In this document: one piece after another, positions 22,986 to 33,400 of the stretch | Layout: every line of letters begins with the position of its first letter | Position numbering within the stretch: the first letter of the stretch is position 1 | Assembly (NCBI GenBank): GCA_905250025.1 | Contig: CAJNOJ010000198.1 | Location: forward strand, 124,001 to 188,000 | Length of the DNA: 64,000 nucleotides | DNA from: Adineta ricciae | Lineage: Eukaryota > Rotifera > Eurotatoria > Adinetida > Adinetidae | Direction of reading: 5' to 3' | Made by a program: the position numbers and the translations under genes | The notes under the pieces: model-generated | The model's input: the letters and a program-made list of their open reading frames with translations, nothing else | What the model was told of the DNA's origin: nothing | Database searches by the model: none

Positions 22986-25952
22986 TTATGTATAACGTGC
23001 AAGAGTTTGTCGATAATCAAGCAAGATTCGAATTCGTTTTTCAAGTTTCAAAGTTTGTTCTAAATCGGGATGATGATTTGGTAATCTCTTCCTTTGAATA
23101 TTCAATGCCTTTTGAATTTCACTGTACGCTTGTTCGTATTCTTGTTGATCGACATGCACGAGAGCAAGATTGTAATACGATATTGCTAAATCAGGATGAT
23201 CATTTGCCAGAGATTTTCGCCGAATATGAAGAGCAGCTTTGTAATTTTGTAATGCTTGTTCCGCTTCGAGTGGATCTCCGCCTGCAAGATGCGAGAGCGC
23301 TTGATGAATACGTCCGAGATTATTCAAACTAATAGCTAGATCAGGATGAGTCGATTGCAGGAATTTTCTTCGAATATCATATGCTCTTTGTTGATACCGC
23401 AGTGCTCGTTTCATATCGCCCATGTCATCATAGAGGCAGCCGAGATTATTGTATGTCCAAGCTAAATCTAATTCATGATTTGATGATAGATGTTTCTGAA
23501 GTGCGATCACACGTTTGTATGTATCAAGTGCTAGTTCATAACGTTTTTGTCGATGATAAATAATACCCATGGACATTAACACCGAGGCGACCAGATCGGA
23601 TGGGCAATTTTCACTCTTATCTAAAGCGTTCTGATAGCAGACTAATGCCTGCTCATTGTCGCCTTTTTTGTGATAAATATTTCCGATTCGGATGAGAATT
23701 CGAATTGATTTAGACGAATCTTCCTCTTCTTTCTCATATGCACATTGATAATATTTCAAAGCATTATCATAATCAGATTTCATTTCATAGGCAATACCTA
23801 AATTATCCAATGTAAAACAAATTTCTTCATGAAATTTCTCGTCATCATCTTCTTGCTTGTAAAATTCTAAGGCTTGTAAATAGTATTCAATCGCTTGTTC
23901 GTATTTCGATTGATCTAAATGAAGTAAACCAATGTTATTTAAACAAATCGGTATGCGCATCTTGTGAGCTATATCATTCTCGTAGATTTTTAATGCACGT
24001 TGAAATAATTGATATGCTTGATCAAATTCAAACAGATGATGATAAATCAATGCAACGTTGTTACAACTATCGGCAATATGTGAATGATTTCCGGGTAAAA
24101 CTTCTTCGCGGATATGTAATGCTTCGAGACAATATTCCAATGCTTGTTCGTGTTGTTTCGTATAATAAAAGGCTAAGCCAATGCCATTGTAGTTCGCAGC
24201 TATAGCTGAATGATCTTTGGTGGAGAAATACATTTCGTAAAGCTTCATAGCACGAAGTAAGTACTTTAAGGCTTGATCGTAGTCATGTTTGTGAGTGAAA
24301 ACAATGCCTATGGCATTGTTCGTGTTTGCTAGGAGAAGATCGGATAGTTCCGTGTGTTGTTTGTGAATTTTGAAAACGTCGAAGAAATAATCGAGTGCTA
24401 AATCATAATTTTTCTGTTCGGAATAAATCAATCCAAGGAAATGCATAGTCTCTCCCAATATTCGATGATTGATCGGCTTTTCATCATGTTGAAGATCATA
24501 AACTGTTTGGAAATCCCGTAGTGCTTCATCATATAAACCTTGATGGTACTTCACTCGGCCAGTGTTGGTTAATAGTGGGGTTTGATCTTCGATTATATTC
24601 GAAGAAAGTAACATATTCCAATAGATTTGTGACTGATGATATTGTCTCATTTCTGTTAGAAGAGAACCGAACAGAAGCAGTGGATTGCCTTTTTCAACTT
24701 CATATTGTGTCTCTTCCATGTAACTTTCCACAATACTTCGTGCTTCATTACTGGAACTGATATTAACTATCCAAACATTTCGATTTTTATCGAAATAGAC
24801 TTCATTTATTTTAAATGCACAACCTAAACCGAATAGAATCTCTCCTCCTTCTTCTCCTCCATCGTCGTCTTCATCACATTTAATACCCGTCGATGGCGAT
24901 GAAGTATCCACGAATGTAATATGGTCATGATGAATGTTCGTTTGAATAATGAACAAAACTGGCGAGATCTCCGGCGAATGTTTCGTTGTCTTCAATGCAG
25001 ATTGCAATGCGGTATTGTAATGACGTGTACTAAATAGAAATCCATTCGTTGTCACCAACGAACCAATATGCGATTGAAAACGAATGATCACATCTTCATT
25101 TAATTGAATTCCGCGATAGAATATCAATGTAGGATGGTCGAGTTCTCGTGTTATTAAATAATCATGTTCTTTGTCGATTTGTCGACATAAATCTTGTAAA
25201 TAATTACGAAAGAGAAATAAAATCTCGATATCTTTTACACGAAAGGCTTTTTTACACAGCCGACTGATGAAAGTCTTCTTTCTATACCACTCCACCGCGT
25301 TCTGTTCCGTGTACTTTTCAATAAATGCTTCAATATTTTCCACAACTTCCGAGTTTCCCTGATAGTATTGTGAACATTGATCGATAAGTTCATCTTTTGT
25401 TTGTTCAGAACTTGGAATTTCAAAGAGAACATCTTTGAATAATTGAAACCAGAGAAACGATGCTGAATCTCTCGAAAGATCCTTTACTGATCTCTGCCTA
25501 TCGTAGAAACTGAATGTAAGTAAATGCCTTTGTAAATCATTTAATTCCAGTCGGATTGAATTGATTAATAGATCTTCATTATCAAAAACATCGATAATTT
25601 TCGAGTAACGATTCCAATCGAAGAGTCTCTGCTTGTATTGAGATACTTTCATGCAAAATACAAACACCGAATGAACTTGTGGTAAATCATGAATTTTATC
25701 GAGACATAATTCAGCGTAATTATCCGAAATGATAAGTAAAATTCGTTCGTTGACTATGGAACGAATACATGTTAAACACGGTTCAAGTTCAGTGTATAAT
25801 AGAACATAATCAGTAATTTCTCGTAGTGTAGTTCGTGTTGTATCTATAGTTTTATCTAACCAAATTAACGTGACATTTTCTTTATTTTCGAACAAAGACG
25901 GGTGTGATTTTGACATGCGAAGAAGCGATTGCCTACTTGTTCGATTCCCCAT
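22986..25952 (-). CDS. ADP-ribosyltransferase (ART) domain fused to tetratricopeptide repeats
   Basis: Single exon, about 988 residues from MGNRTSRQ (frame open to 25997). N-terminal about 200 residues begin with VTLIWLDKTIDTT and include VFVFCMK, as in a large bdelloid family. The ART domain spans about residues 270-390: FYRGIQL (R of R-S-E), FLFSTR (the STS position), and GGEILFGLG where the catalytic glutamate sits. After it come about 13 kinesin-light-chain-like TPR units of about 42 residues (pattern A-x-x-Y-N-N-I/L-G-x-x-Y...DxxxALxYYxxAL), to residue about 980. The two positions before the catalytic E are G-G, so the usual E-x-E of arginine-specific ARTs is G-x-E here. Substrate unknown; TPRs probably bind partner proteins. 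Confidence 0.85.
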   Translation of the reverse strand: MGNRTSRQSLLRMSKSHPSLFENKENVTLIWLDKTIDTTRTTLREITDYVLLYTELEPCLTCIRSIVNERILLIISDNYAELCLDKIHDLPQVHSVFVFCMKVSQYKQRLFDWNRYSKIIDVFDNEDLLINSIRLELNDLQRHLLTFSFYDRQRSVKDLSRDSASFLWFQLFKDVLFEIPSSEQTKDELIDQCSQYYQGNSEVVENIEAFIEKYTEQNAVEWYRKKTFISRLCKKAFRVKDIEILFLFRNYLQDLCRQIDKEHDYLITRELDHPTLIFYRGIQLNEDVIIRFQSHIGSLVTTNGFLFSTRHYNTALQSALKTTKHSPEISPVLFIIQTNIHHDHITFVDTSSPSTGIKCDEDDDGGEEGGEILFGLGCAFKINEVYFDKNRNVWIVNISSSNEARSIVESYMEETQYEVEKGNPLLLFGSLLTEMRQYHQSQIYWNMLLSSNIIEDQTPLLTNTGRVKYHQGLYDEALRDFQTVYDLQHDEKPINHRILGETMHFLGLIYSEQKNYDLALDYFFDVFKIHKQHTELSDLLLANTNNAIGIVFTHKHDYDQALKYLLRAMKLYEMYFSTKDHSAIAANYNGIGLAFYYTKQHEQALEYCLEALHIREEVLPGNHSHIADSCNNVALIYHHLFEFDQAYQLFQRALKIYENDIAHKMRIPICLNNIGLLHLDQSKYEQAIEYYLQALEFYKQEDDDEKFHEEICFTLDNLGIAYEMKSDYDNALKYYQCAYEKEEEDSSKSIRILIRIGNIYHKKGDNEQALVCYQNALDKSENCPSDLVASVLMSMGIIYHRQKRYELALDTYKRVIALQKHLSSNHELDLAWTYNNLGCLYDDMGDMKRALRYQQRAYDIRRKFLQSTHPDLAISLNNLGRIHQALSHLAGGDPLEAEQALQNYKAALHIRRKSLANDHPDLAISYYNLALVHVDQQEYEQAYSEIQKALNIQRKRLPNHHPDLEQTLKLEKRIRILLDYRQTLARYT

Positions 25953-25997
25953 TTTGTCGACGAAAAATACTTGGAGTGTCTTTAGAAAAGGCAACAA

Positions 25998-26462
25998 CGT
26001 CGTTTTTCGTTCTTTGCCGAAGTTGTCATATCAATCAATCTGATTGATATTATTGATTATTTATGAAGGACGTTATTTCTACACATTTTTTCTCTCTCTC
26101 AATTATGGCCATCAAAGGACGGTGATTGATGGGAATATATTCAAAACGATAAGTCTATCAAGTACTAAATACATTTCAAATGCGTCTAGAAAGCTCGTTA
26201 ATGATTCGAGAAAACCTTATATGAATCAAATGAGGTATTATAGTTTATTAAATAATATCAGATTTGTTTCCATGCATGACATTCTCCTTGATTCAGTGTT
26301 TTATTCAATATGTAGACTATTAGTGACAACTTAATAGAGTGTTACTGCGAAGTTCTACCAATTACTGTAAAAATTACTAGTACGACGCTTCCAAAGTTGT
26401 TGTTCATCACTAAAGTAAATAACAAAAGATAGACATCAGAAATACATGTGCATGTTGTTTAT
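25998..26462. other. Intergenic, no gene seen
   Basis: About 465 AT-rich bases. A 96-codon frame at 26044-26334 (+) shows no family features. Confidence 0.45.
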
Positions 26463-26784
26463 TTACTCCGCTTTTTCTGGTATCATTTCACGTAAATCTA
26501 AAATCAATTAGAAGTGAATTACATTTCAAGCTGAAAAGTAATCGAGACTTACAATCACATAGCCGATTCGTTCGAAACATGCATAGATTCATCGAATAGA
26601 GGTCACTCAACGAAGTCTTATCACGATCGCTTGTTGGCGTATACACATTTCGACATTGTACAAAATCTGCACACGAAAAGAGATTGGTCATAAATGGAAA
26701 ATAATAATCAGCTCGAAGTAACTTACGGAGTAAAATGAACAATGTAAGAAGAAAACAAAGTAGAAAGCGAAAACACTCGTGCAT
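26463..26784 (-). CDS. Small secreted peptide, about 68 aa (three tiny exons)
   Basis: Joined by splice signals: 26727-26784, 26553-26666 and 26463-26497, introns 60 and 55 bp with GTAAGT donors and pyrimidine-rich TGTGCAG and GATTTTAG acceptors, all phase 1. The product starts MHECFRFLLCFLLTLFILL, a clear signal peptide, with probable cleavage before or near CRNVY. The mature part is about 44 residues with a pair of cysteines seven residues apart (LCMFRTNRLCDYL), enough for a small disulfide ring, and ends EMIPEKAE. No dibasic cleavage site or amidation glycine is seen at the end. I do not recognise the family; a peptide hormone-like or other secreted role is only a guess. The exon consistency makes it likely to be real. 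Confidence 0.6.
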
Positions 26785-27238
26785 ATTGACTAGATCGCAG
26801 TTGGATTTGTTGGCTATTGAATGGCAAGAATAACTGAAATGAATCAACGAACAAATCTTGATTTAAATGTCAATTAGAATGTATGTGAGAATAGGCGAGA
26901 AACGTGCCTATGCTTCTTTGGAATATTAGCATGTATCTCAATCAATTGTTTTCAAATGAGTTATCGTTGAAAGTCATGAAAAGGCAATTGAAGAGGTGGC
27001 ATCATGTCACACTTTTTTCTATCGACACGATTGGTATAATGAGATTTTCTTCTTCTCCCACACACAACACATTTCTATGTCCTAAACATGCACGAACCTC
27101 GCATATTAATGATATCATCAAAATTTATTCAACAAATTTTAATTGACTCTGACGAAAATGAGTGCTATCATCAGCAGTATTGTATTCCTGACTATTCATA
27201 TCAAGCATGAAAAGCAAATTGATTGCTGCATTCTTATT
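26785..27238. other. Intergenic, no gene seen
   Basis: About 450 bases between the secreted peptide gene and the RING gene. Short frames only. Confidence 0.45.
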
Positions 27239-28311
27239 TTATATTCGAAAATACGATACAACGCGATTATTACATATCGGACACTTTTCAGTCAGATGAA
27301 AACAGTTTTCGCACAGACAGGCGTGTTTGCAAGGTAATAAAACGTAACTAACACGTTCTGTTAGACATATAGCACATGCATCTTCGGAGGTAAATGCACC
27401 TGGTTTGTAAATATCCTATGAGAAATGGACAATGGATTAGAATCAGAACAAAAATGACTGTTGAACGAACTTGTAGAATTAGTGATTGTCCATTGGCAAG
27501 CTTACAGATTTGGACTAATAACTTGGTAGGAGGATCGTTTGGTATAGATGATTTGACATGTAATGTCGAAATTTGAATCGGCTAAAGAGCAATAGTAAGA
27601 GTCGGAGAAAAGTTTCTCATTTAGAAATCTTACCAATTGAAAGAAATTAGTTGAATTGTCATCAATGAGACTGTGAACAACGAGAACGAGTGGATATTCG
27701 CGACGTATTTGATTGTTTCTCATTAGATAGTTTTCTGCATCAGAAAATTCGATTCGTTGAACATAATCGCCTGGTGTTTCAAAACTAAACAAGCAAATTT
27801 CTTTCTTATTCCATTCGTTAAACTTTACTTCAGTGTTTGCTGATGGATACAATGTTCTTTCAAAAACCGATTTTCACGTAGAGCCATTCGAAACTCTGCT
27901 GAATCGATTGCTCTATAGAAATCTTGAATATTCACAAACCAAAAGGCTCGCAAATGACACGAAACATTCGTATGCAGTCGTATTGAAACTCCATCTAAAA
28001 ACATTATGAACATGCATTTCTTTTATCGATTGATTCATTTTACCTTTCAGTGACGATTGTCCTTCTTGAATTTGTAGCGTGTACGGACGATCGATATAAT
28101 TGACATGGACATTTTGTGCTCGTCGAGGTATTGGAATAGTCGGGTCGATTTCTGTTAATAGATCGCGTCGATATATGAAAACAAACACAGAAAAGAACAT
28201 GATAATAGGAGACAAAGATTCGACTCAATCGAAATACCTGGCAACAAGAACCATAGCAACAAATCCGAGAATGACACATACTAACGGTAGAATTTCAGCT
28301 ACATCGATCAT
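27239..28311 (-). CDS. CGRRF1: CGRRF1-like membrane RING-finger protein
   Basis: Probable E3 ubiquitin ligase of the cell growth regulator with RING finger 1 type. From the N-terminus: a membrane segment (MIDVAEILPLVCVILGF and/or MFFSVFVFIYRR from 28200), a juxtamembrane part with IPRRAQNVHVNYIDRPYTL, then LRAFWFVNIQDFYRA, REYPLVLVVHSLIDD and DITCQIIYTK, which align in order with human CGRRF1. The last exon carries the C3HC4 RING: CAIC, CKHACLCENC, CPIC, ending VVSYFRI and TAA at 27239-27241. Introns of about 50-90 bp separate four or more exons. The join of exon 1 to exon 2 is unresolved: frames from the 28311 start do not pair cleanly with the next exon, so the real start may be the ATG at 28200. 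Confidence 0.78.
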
Positions 28312-28459
28312 GTCGAACCGAAGAGACAGAAGTGAATTATCTTCAATATAAACATCTGACGATTTTACTTTATTCTTTCATAGCAAAAAACCACCGGAAA
28401 AAAAACATCATAATTTCTTTTACTTCAATCTACGTAACAAAAAAACGATAACAAAAGAA

Positions 28460-28978
28460 CTATTTCTTGTTGAGGAAGATCAGGTCATCAGCAATGATGC
28501 TGGTTACATAACGGTCTTGACCAGTCTTCTTATCTTTAATCATATTATGATGCAAGCGACCTTGAACGTACAATCGATCACCTTGACGAATGTATTTCTC
28601 AGCATTATCCAATAAACGTGGTTGAAAAACAGCAATACGATGCCAATCAACTCGTTGCTTGACTTCACCATTCTGAGCATCCGTTCCTGCATATTCATTC
28701 GTAGCAACATTGAATGTAACCACTTTGTGTCGTTGAGTTCCACCTATCTTTGGATCAGCGCCGACGCGACCAATGAGTTGAATACGATTTAATGATCGTT
28801 CGCGACCTGTTGTTTCTGATGCTTCAACTGGAACTTCATCGTCAGCGGGTACATCGCCTAGAAATGATTCGTCATTGTTTTTCGAGGCACTCTTCTTCGA
28901 TTCTGTTGCACTTGTTTTAGCTGTACGAATAAACGTCGGCTGAATGGAACGTAACAAATTTAATCTTAATAGAGACAT
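28460..28978 (-). CDS. SSBP1: Mitochondrial single-stranded DNA-binding protein
   Basis: Intron-free 172-residue frame from MSLLRLNLL. The first 25 residues (SLLRLNLLRSIQPTFIRTA) are an arginine-rich, acid-free mitochondrial import signal, followed by a Ser/Lys and acidic spacer. The OB fold begins at RSLNRIQLIGRVGADP and includes VVTFNVATNEY, DWHRIAVF, KYIRQGDRLYVQGRL and the end DDLIFLNKK, all standard SSB blocks. It coats single-stranded mtDNA during replication. The ATG directly follows a CTATTTTCAG acceptor-like site. The gene starts 112 bases after the TMEM72-like stop and ends about 150 bases before the CGRRF1-like start, all on the same strand, giving a tight cluster. Confidence 0.93.
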   Translation of the reverse strand: MSLLRLNLLRSIQPTFIRTAKTSATESKKSASKNNDESFLGDVPADDEVPVEASETTGRERSLNRIQLIGRVGADPKIGGTQRHKVVTFNVATNEYAGTDAQNGEVKQRVDWHRIAVFQPRLLDNAEKYIRQGDRLYVQGRLHHNMIKDKKTGQDRYVTSIIADDLIFLNKK

Positions 28979-29089
28979 CTGAAAATAGTGCAGCATCAAA
29001 TAGATTTTGTTATTTGTAAGAAAATTGAACCCACGACCCAAATTTAATTCTCAAGGAAATATTCAAACTCGATATTGTTCGTATTTTTA

Positions 29090-29974
29090 TCATTCCAAAT
29101 GTGTTTCTTTACTACTGGACGATTCATTGATTACAGTTGACGAAGTACGAGTTAAACTTGGCGAATCAATGATATTTATTTCTTCGTTGTTTTCATCGGT
29201 AAGAATATTCTTGTATTTGAACGTTTTGACGAAATATACCAAACTCGTAATGATCAAAAGCAGACCTAGAAGTTGAATTGATCGCGTACCTATTTGATAC
29301 ATTGTTTCTTACCAACAACATTCGTATCTATTCGGAAGAGTGATGGAACCCATGTGGAAACAAAAAATGGAATGGCCAACGCAGTGTAAATGATTGATTT
29401 AATCCAATTATCAATCGGAGTGTAGCACATCCAAAAGTAACATGCTTCACTTCTAAAGACACGCACAAAAGAAAACTATACGGAAGAATAGTCAGCAAAA
29501 CATACAAAGGCGAAATCACAGTTCAACAAATAACTATCACCCATAACTGATATATGTTTATAACGAATTTTCATTCTCTCCACTTTTCTATCATTGATCA
29601 GAAGCTTCGTTACCGAAAACAGCATATACAACATGTGATAAACTTATTGAAAACCCAAAGAAGTTCCAGATAAGCAACAACGATTGTCACAAATCTACGA
29701 AATAGAAGGTCTTTTAGATTTCGGATTTTCATCCATAATGATATAACCTACGTGATGTAGACACGAGAATTTAATGAACCTATTCCTAACCATTCTAGAT
29801 AGGCTACGAATATTAGACCTTAAATCAACTGAACTTTGATTCGATTGACTGAATAAACGTCCGTAACAAACCAGTAAGTGCAATCAGTCCACAGCACCTT
29901 GCTAAAATTGTAATATATACAAAGATGCATCCTCTTCGTTGATATGATTGCTGAAGATCATTGTTGATGTTCAT
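29090..29974 (-). CDS. TMEM72-like four-span membrane protein (six exons)
   Basis: Exons by eye: 29830-29974, 29752-29779, 29614-29694, 29506-29533, 29313-29475 and 29090-29265. The product is about 206 residues. Hydrophobic spans: FVYITILARCCGLIAL, ITFVTIVVAYLELLWVFN, SIIYTALAIPFFVSTWV and VVGLLLIITSLVYFVKT. The last span and the preceding WxxxIxxxxY region resemble vertebrate TMEM72 (its GSMLIITGLAYFL), and the E-L-L-W-V-F stretch matches its E-G-A-Y-F-V. The tail is Ser/Glu-rich. Function unknown in any animal. Oddities: exons of 28 nt, and intron 4 (29476-29505) would be only 30 bp; the alternative acceptor 23 bases later breaks the frame. ATG follows a CTTCTAG acceptor-like site. Confidence 0.62.
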
Positions 29975-30484
29975 CTAGAAGGAAGATGAAGGCGTTGTTT
30001 TGGTGAAGACGTTGGTTTTGTATCTAGTTTATTGTATGCAAAAAATAGATAGACAAAGAAAAAGAAAACAACAATGCAGATACACGATTTGAAGAGAAGA
30101 AAAGGAAAAGCATAGACATTTAAGAAACAAATGAATAGAAGAATATCTTACAAAGAACTAACAATAGAATTGAATTGAATTTTTTCTGTTGTCTCTACTT
30201 TTCTTTTCAATCACATACAGAGGATAGCAGCCTAACCTGTAAGATGTACGTATGATCTTCGAAATCATTTGATGGAATTAATCAAACTTACAAAGAATTT
30301 TTTATCACCGGACACGGCTCGCAGAACACAGAATTTAGGAGAGAGAGAGAGAGAGAAAGAAAGAATAAATAAGTATACACATGATGACTAAAACAAAGCA
30401 AAAGCATATTTATTATTGTCTTGTTTGAAGAATGGGATGTGTATCACAGTCCCTGTCGATTTCCATATATATGTTTTTGTCGTA
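29975..30484. other. Intergenic, purine-rich
   Basis: About 510 bases holding A/G-rich stretches and a (GA)n run at about 30341-30356. No gene seen. Confidence 0.5.
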
Positions 30485-33400
30485 TCATTTAGGCACATAA
30501 GGAATTTGAACAACTCGCATCGCTTGTGGATTTGGTTGAGCAAGCACAAGTTGTCCAGCTGAATTTTGCATCAACACAGCACCACCTGTCTGCTGCATGG
30601 CAGCCAACTGTTGAGCTTGAAGTTGGGCAGCAAGTACTTGCTGTTGTTGCTGCTGTAGCTGTATTTGTTGCATAAACGTGGGCGCAGAATACGCTACCGG
30701 TGGTCGGATAACCTGCACAAGTTGACCGTTATGTTGAATAAATTGAGGCTGTTGGGACTGTTGCGCTTGCAATAATTGAGCAGTTGGATATTCGATGAAA
30801 TGTTGAAGACCACCTAAAGGCAAAAATTTCTCATTAGGATCGCCGTTTACCAACGTAGCGACCAAAAACTTTTGCTTTACCTTGCGGTGTTCGTACAGCA
30901 ACGACGCGTGGCTGCTGAACAGCAGCTTGCATGGGCATATATAACTGCTGTGCTGGTTGAGCAATCTGTACTAATTGTGGACTGCCATTAGTTGCAGCTT
31001 GAATCATCATCGGTTGTCCATCTTGTGTTAATACATTGGCTGTACCGTTTGGTGTCGTTTGACCAGGTGTTGAACAACTTTCACCACCACTAGAAGCTGC
31101 TGAGTTAGGCGATACAGATGTTTGTGATTGTACTTGAGATTGCTGCTGCTGCTGCTGTAGATGTAGCTGTAGCTGTTGCTGTAACTGTTGCTGATGCTGT
31201 TGTTGTTGTTGCTGTTGTTCAAGTGTTACGGAAGATGTATCAGGATTAGCTGCTATTTGTGGTCCAGTGGCTGATGCTACTTGAAGCTGATGGTAGTTAG
31301 CAAGGACAGGATTAGGCGCAGCAACAATAAACGAAGGCATTGACTAAAGAGAAATGAAATGAGTGAGTTTAGTTGACTGAATATTTGTCTCTTACGGAAA
31401 TCGCAGGTGACGACATGATCGGCATTTGAATGAGTGGAAAATCTGCCAATTGTCTCTGAGTCTCACGTTCTTCAATCAATTGTTGTGCTTGAATCTCAGT
31501 AATCAACCCATGATTTTTAGCTGCATGGATTTCAGCACGATACTAAATAGATGCGTTTATCAACAAATGCATAGTGTGATGATGTTCAGCGATCATACTT
31601 TTAAGTCATTGAGCATTTCAATGTTATCTGGATCATCCATGTCTGGTGGAGTAAACGAATGATCTTTGCTGATCTTTTTCTACAACAGAATTTATCTATG
31701 AATTGAAAAGAATCCTTATGCTCAATTGTTGTACCTCGAATTCCGGTGGTAGTTTTGGACCAATGATTGGATCATCATCGTCTTGCTCCATATCTTCATT
31801 TTCTTCTTTCTTCAACGAATACGCTGGTGTTTGTTGCTTATTCTTCCCTTTGGCATTTTTCTTCTGTCCAACGATTCGTTGTTGATTTTGATTGGTAGTT
31901 AGAATAATCGGTTCCATTTTATTTTCTTCACTGGACACTCCCGTTGTTGATGTAGCTGCTGTTTCATCAATATTCTCTTCGGTGTTTGGAAGTTTTGGTG
32001 TTGCAGCAATAAGCACACGCGGCTGCTTATTATTGGGTAGCTTACGAATACCAGCACCACCCAGTGGGCCGTTATATTTGTTTCCATTGCGATTTGTAGG
32101 AGGTGATCGACGTAGATTGTCGTTTGACCGAGCACGACGACCACGTGGACCATTTCGTGCACCACGACCACGACGCGCTGCAGCTCCTCGTCCTTTTCCA
32201 TTGTTATGTGATTGTAGCTGATGGCTATTATTGGAACGTCGTGATACTTTTCGATTATGACTACGAGATCTAGATCGACTATTTGAACTTTGTGATGATG
32301 TCGACGAACGAGAACTTCGTGAACTCGATGAACGTCGCCGAGAATAGGAACGAGAGGAGCGACGACTGCTTCGGCTACTCTGCCGCGAACGATTATCACT
32401 TGAGCTAGTGGACGAACGTGACGACGAACGAGATGAACCTAAACCAAATTTAGTTACAGAGATGCAAGAAGTAAAAATGTGCAAAGCATACGTGATCGTT
32501 GGCGTCGCCGTCTTCGATGTGATCGACTGGACGATGAACGAGAACTATCAGACGATGTGCTTGAATAGGAAGAGCGTGAACTTGATGAAGATGAATGTCG
32601 ACGACGACGACGACGATTTCGATGTCTTCGATGACTACTATGCCTTCGAGACCTTGACGATGCAGATGATGATCGGGAGCCATGATTACAATCACCACCA
32701 TTGTCGTCTTCCTCTGATTTCTTCACAGCTGTCGTTGAAGCAACTGGTTCTTCACTTTTAAGTGCTTCAGACTTCTCATCTCCATCTGCGGTTACTGGTG
32801 CTGTTTGTTGTTCATCCGTTGTCACAGGTTCAGTTGATTCGTCTAAGAAAAAAAATGACAAAATCCCATGAAAGTTTTGCTCAACAAGAACAATTTTCGT
32901 TAAAGTTTAGATCAAACAAAATGACGAAATAACAAGATGCACGCTCGCGTGTTGACATATACGTGTATATGTTGAAGGTAACTGTGGCTTGACATGCATG
33001 AGAGAAGCAAAGAGCTTAGCTGCGGTAGCGTCGAGATTAGCCGCCAAAATATAATAGATTATATGAGATCGCCAATAGCAATAGAGAAGAAAAGAAAAGG
33101 ACATTAGATCTCTTGCCTTAACGAAGTATTTCGTCGAATATTAGCCTATAGAGAAGTGAAAGCATTGCAGCAAAAAGTCGAGTGAAACAAGATTTAGAGA
33201 ATCTCTGCAATTTATCTCGAAATTCGATTAGAGACATGTTCAAAGTTTGTAAAAATCATTTCCTCCTTTTAAAAGAATAAGACCTCGATTAAGTACAGTT
33301 TTTTTTCTTCACATACTCTCAGATGTCTTTTGTTTTTTGGTCTGCAATGCTTTTTCGTTCTCATCACCTGACAATGATGAATGAGAGCCCGTTATTGGAT

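Noticed and set aside
22907-23332. 141-codon ORF on the plus strand
   Set aside because: Antisense shadow of the TPR region of the ART gene.
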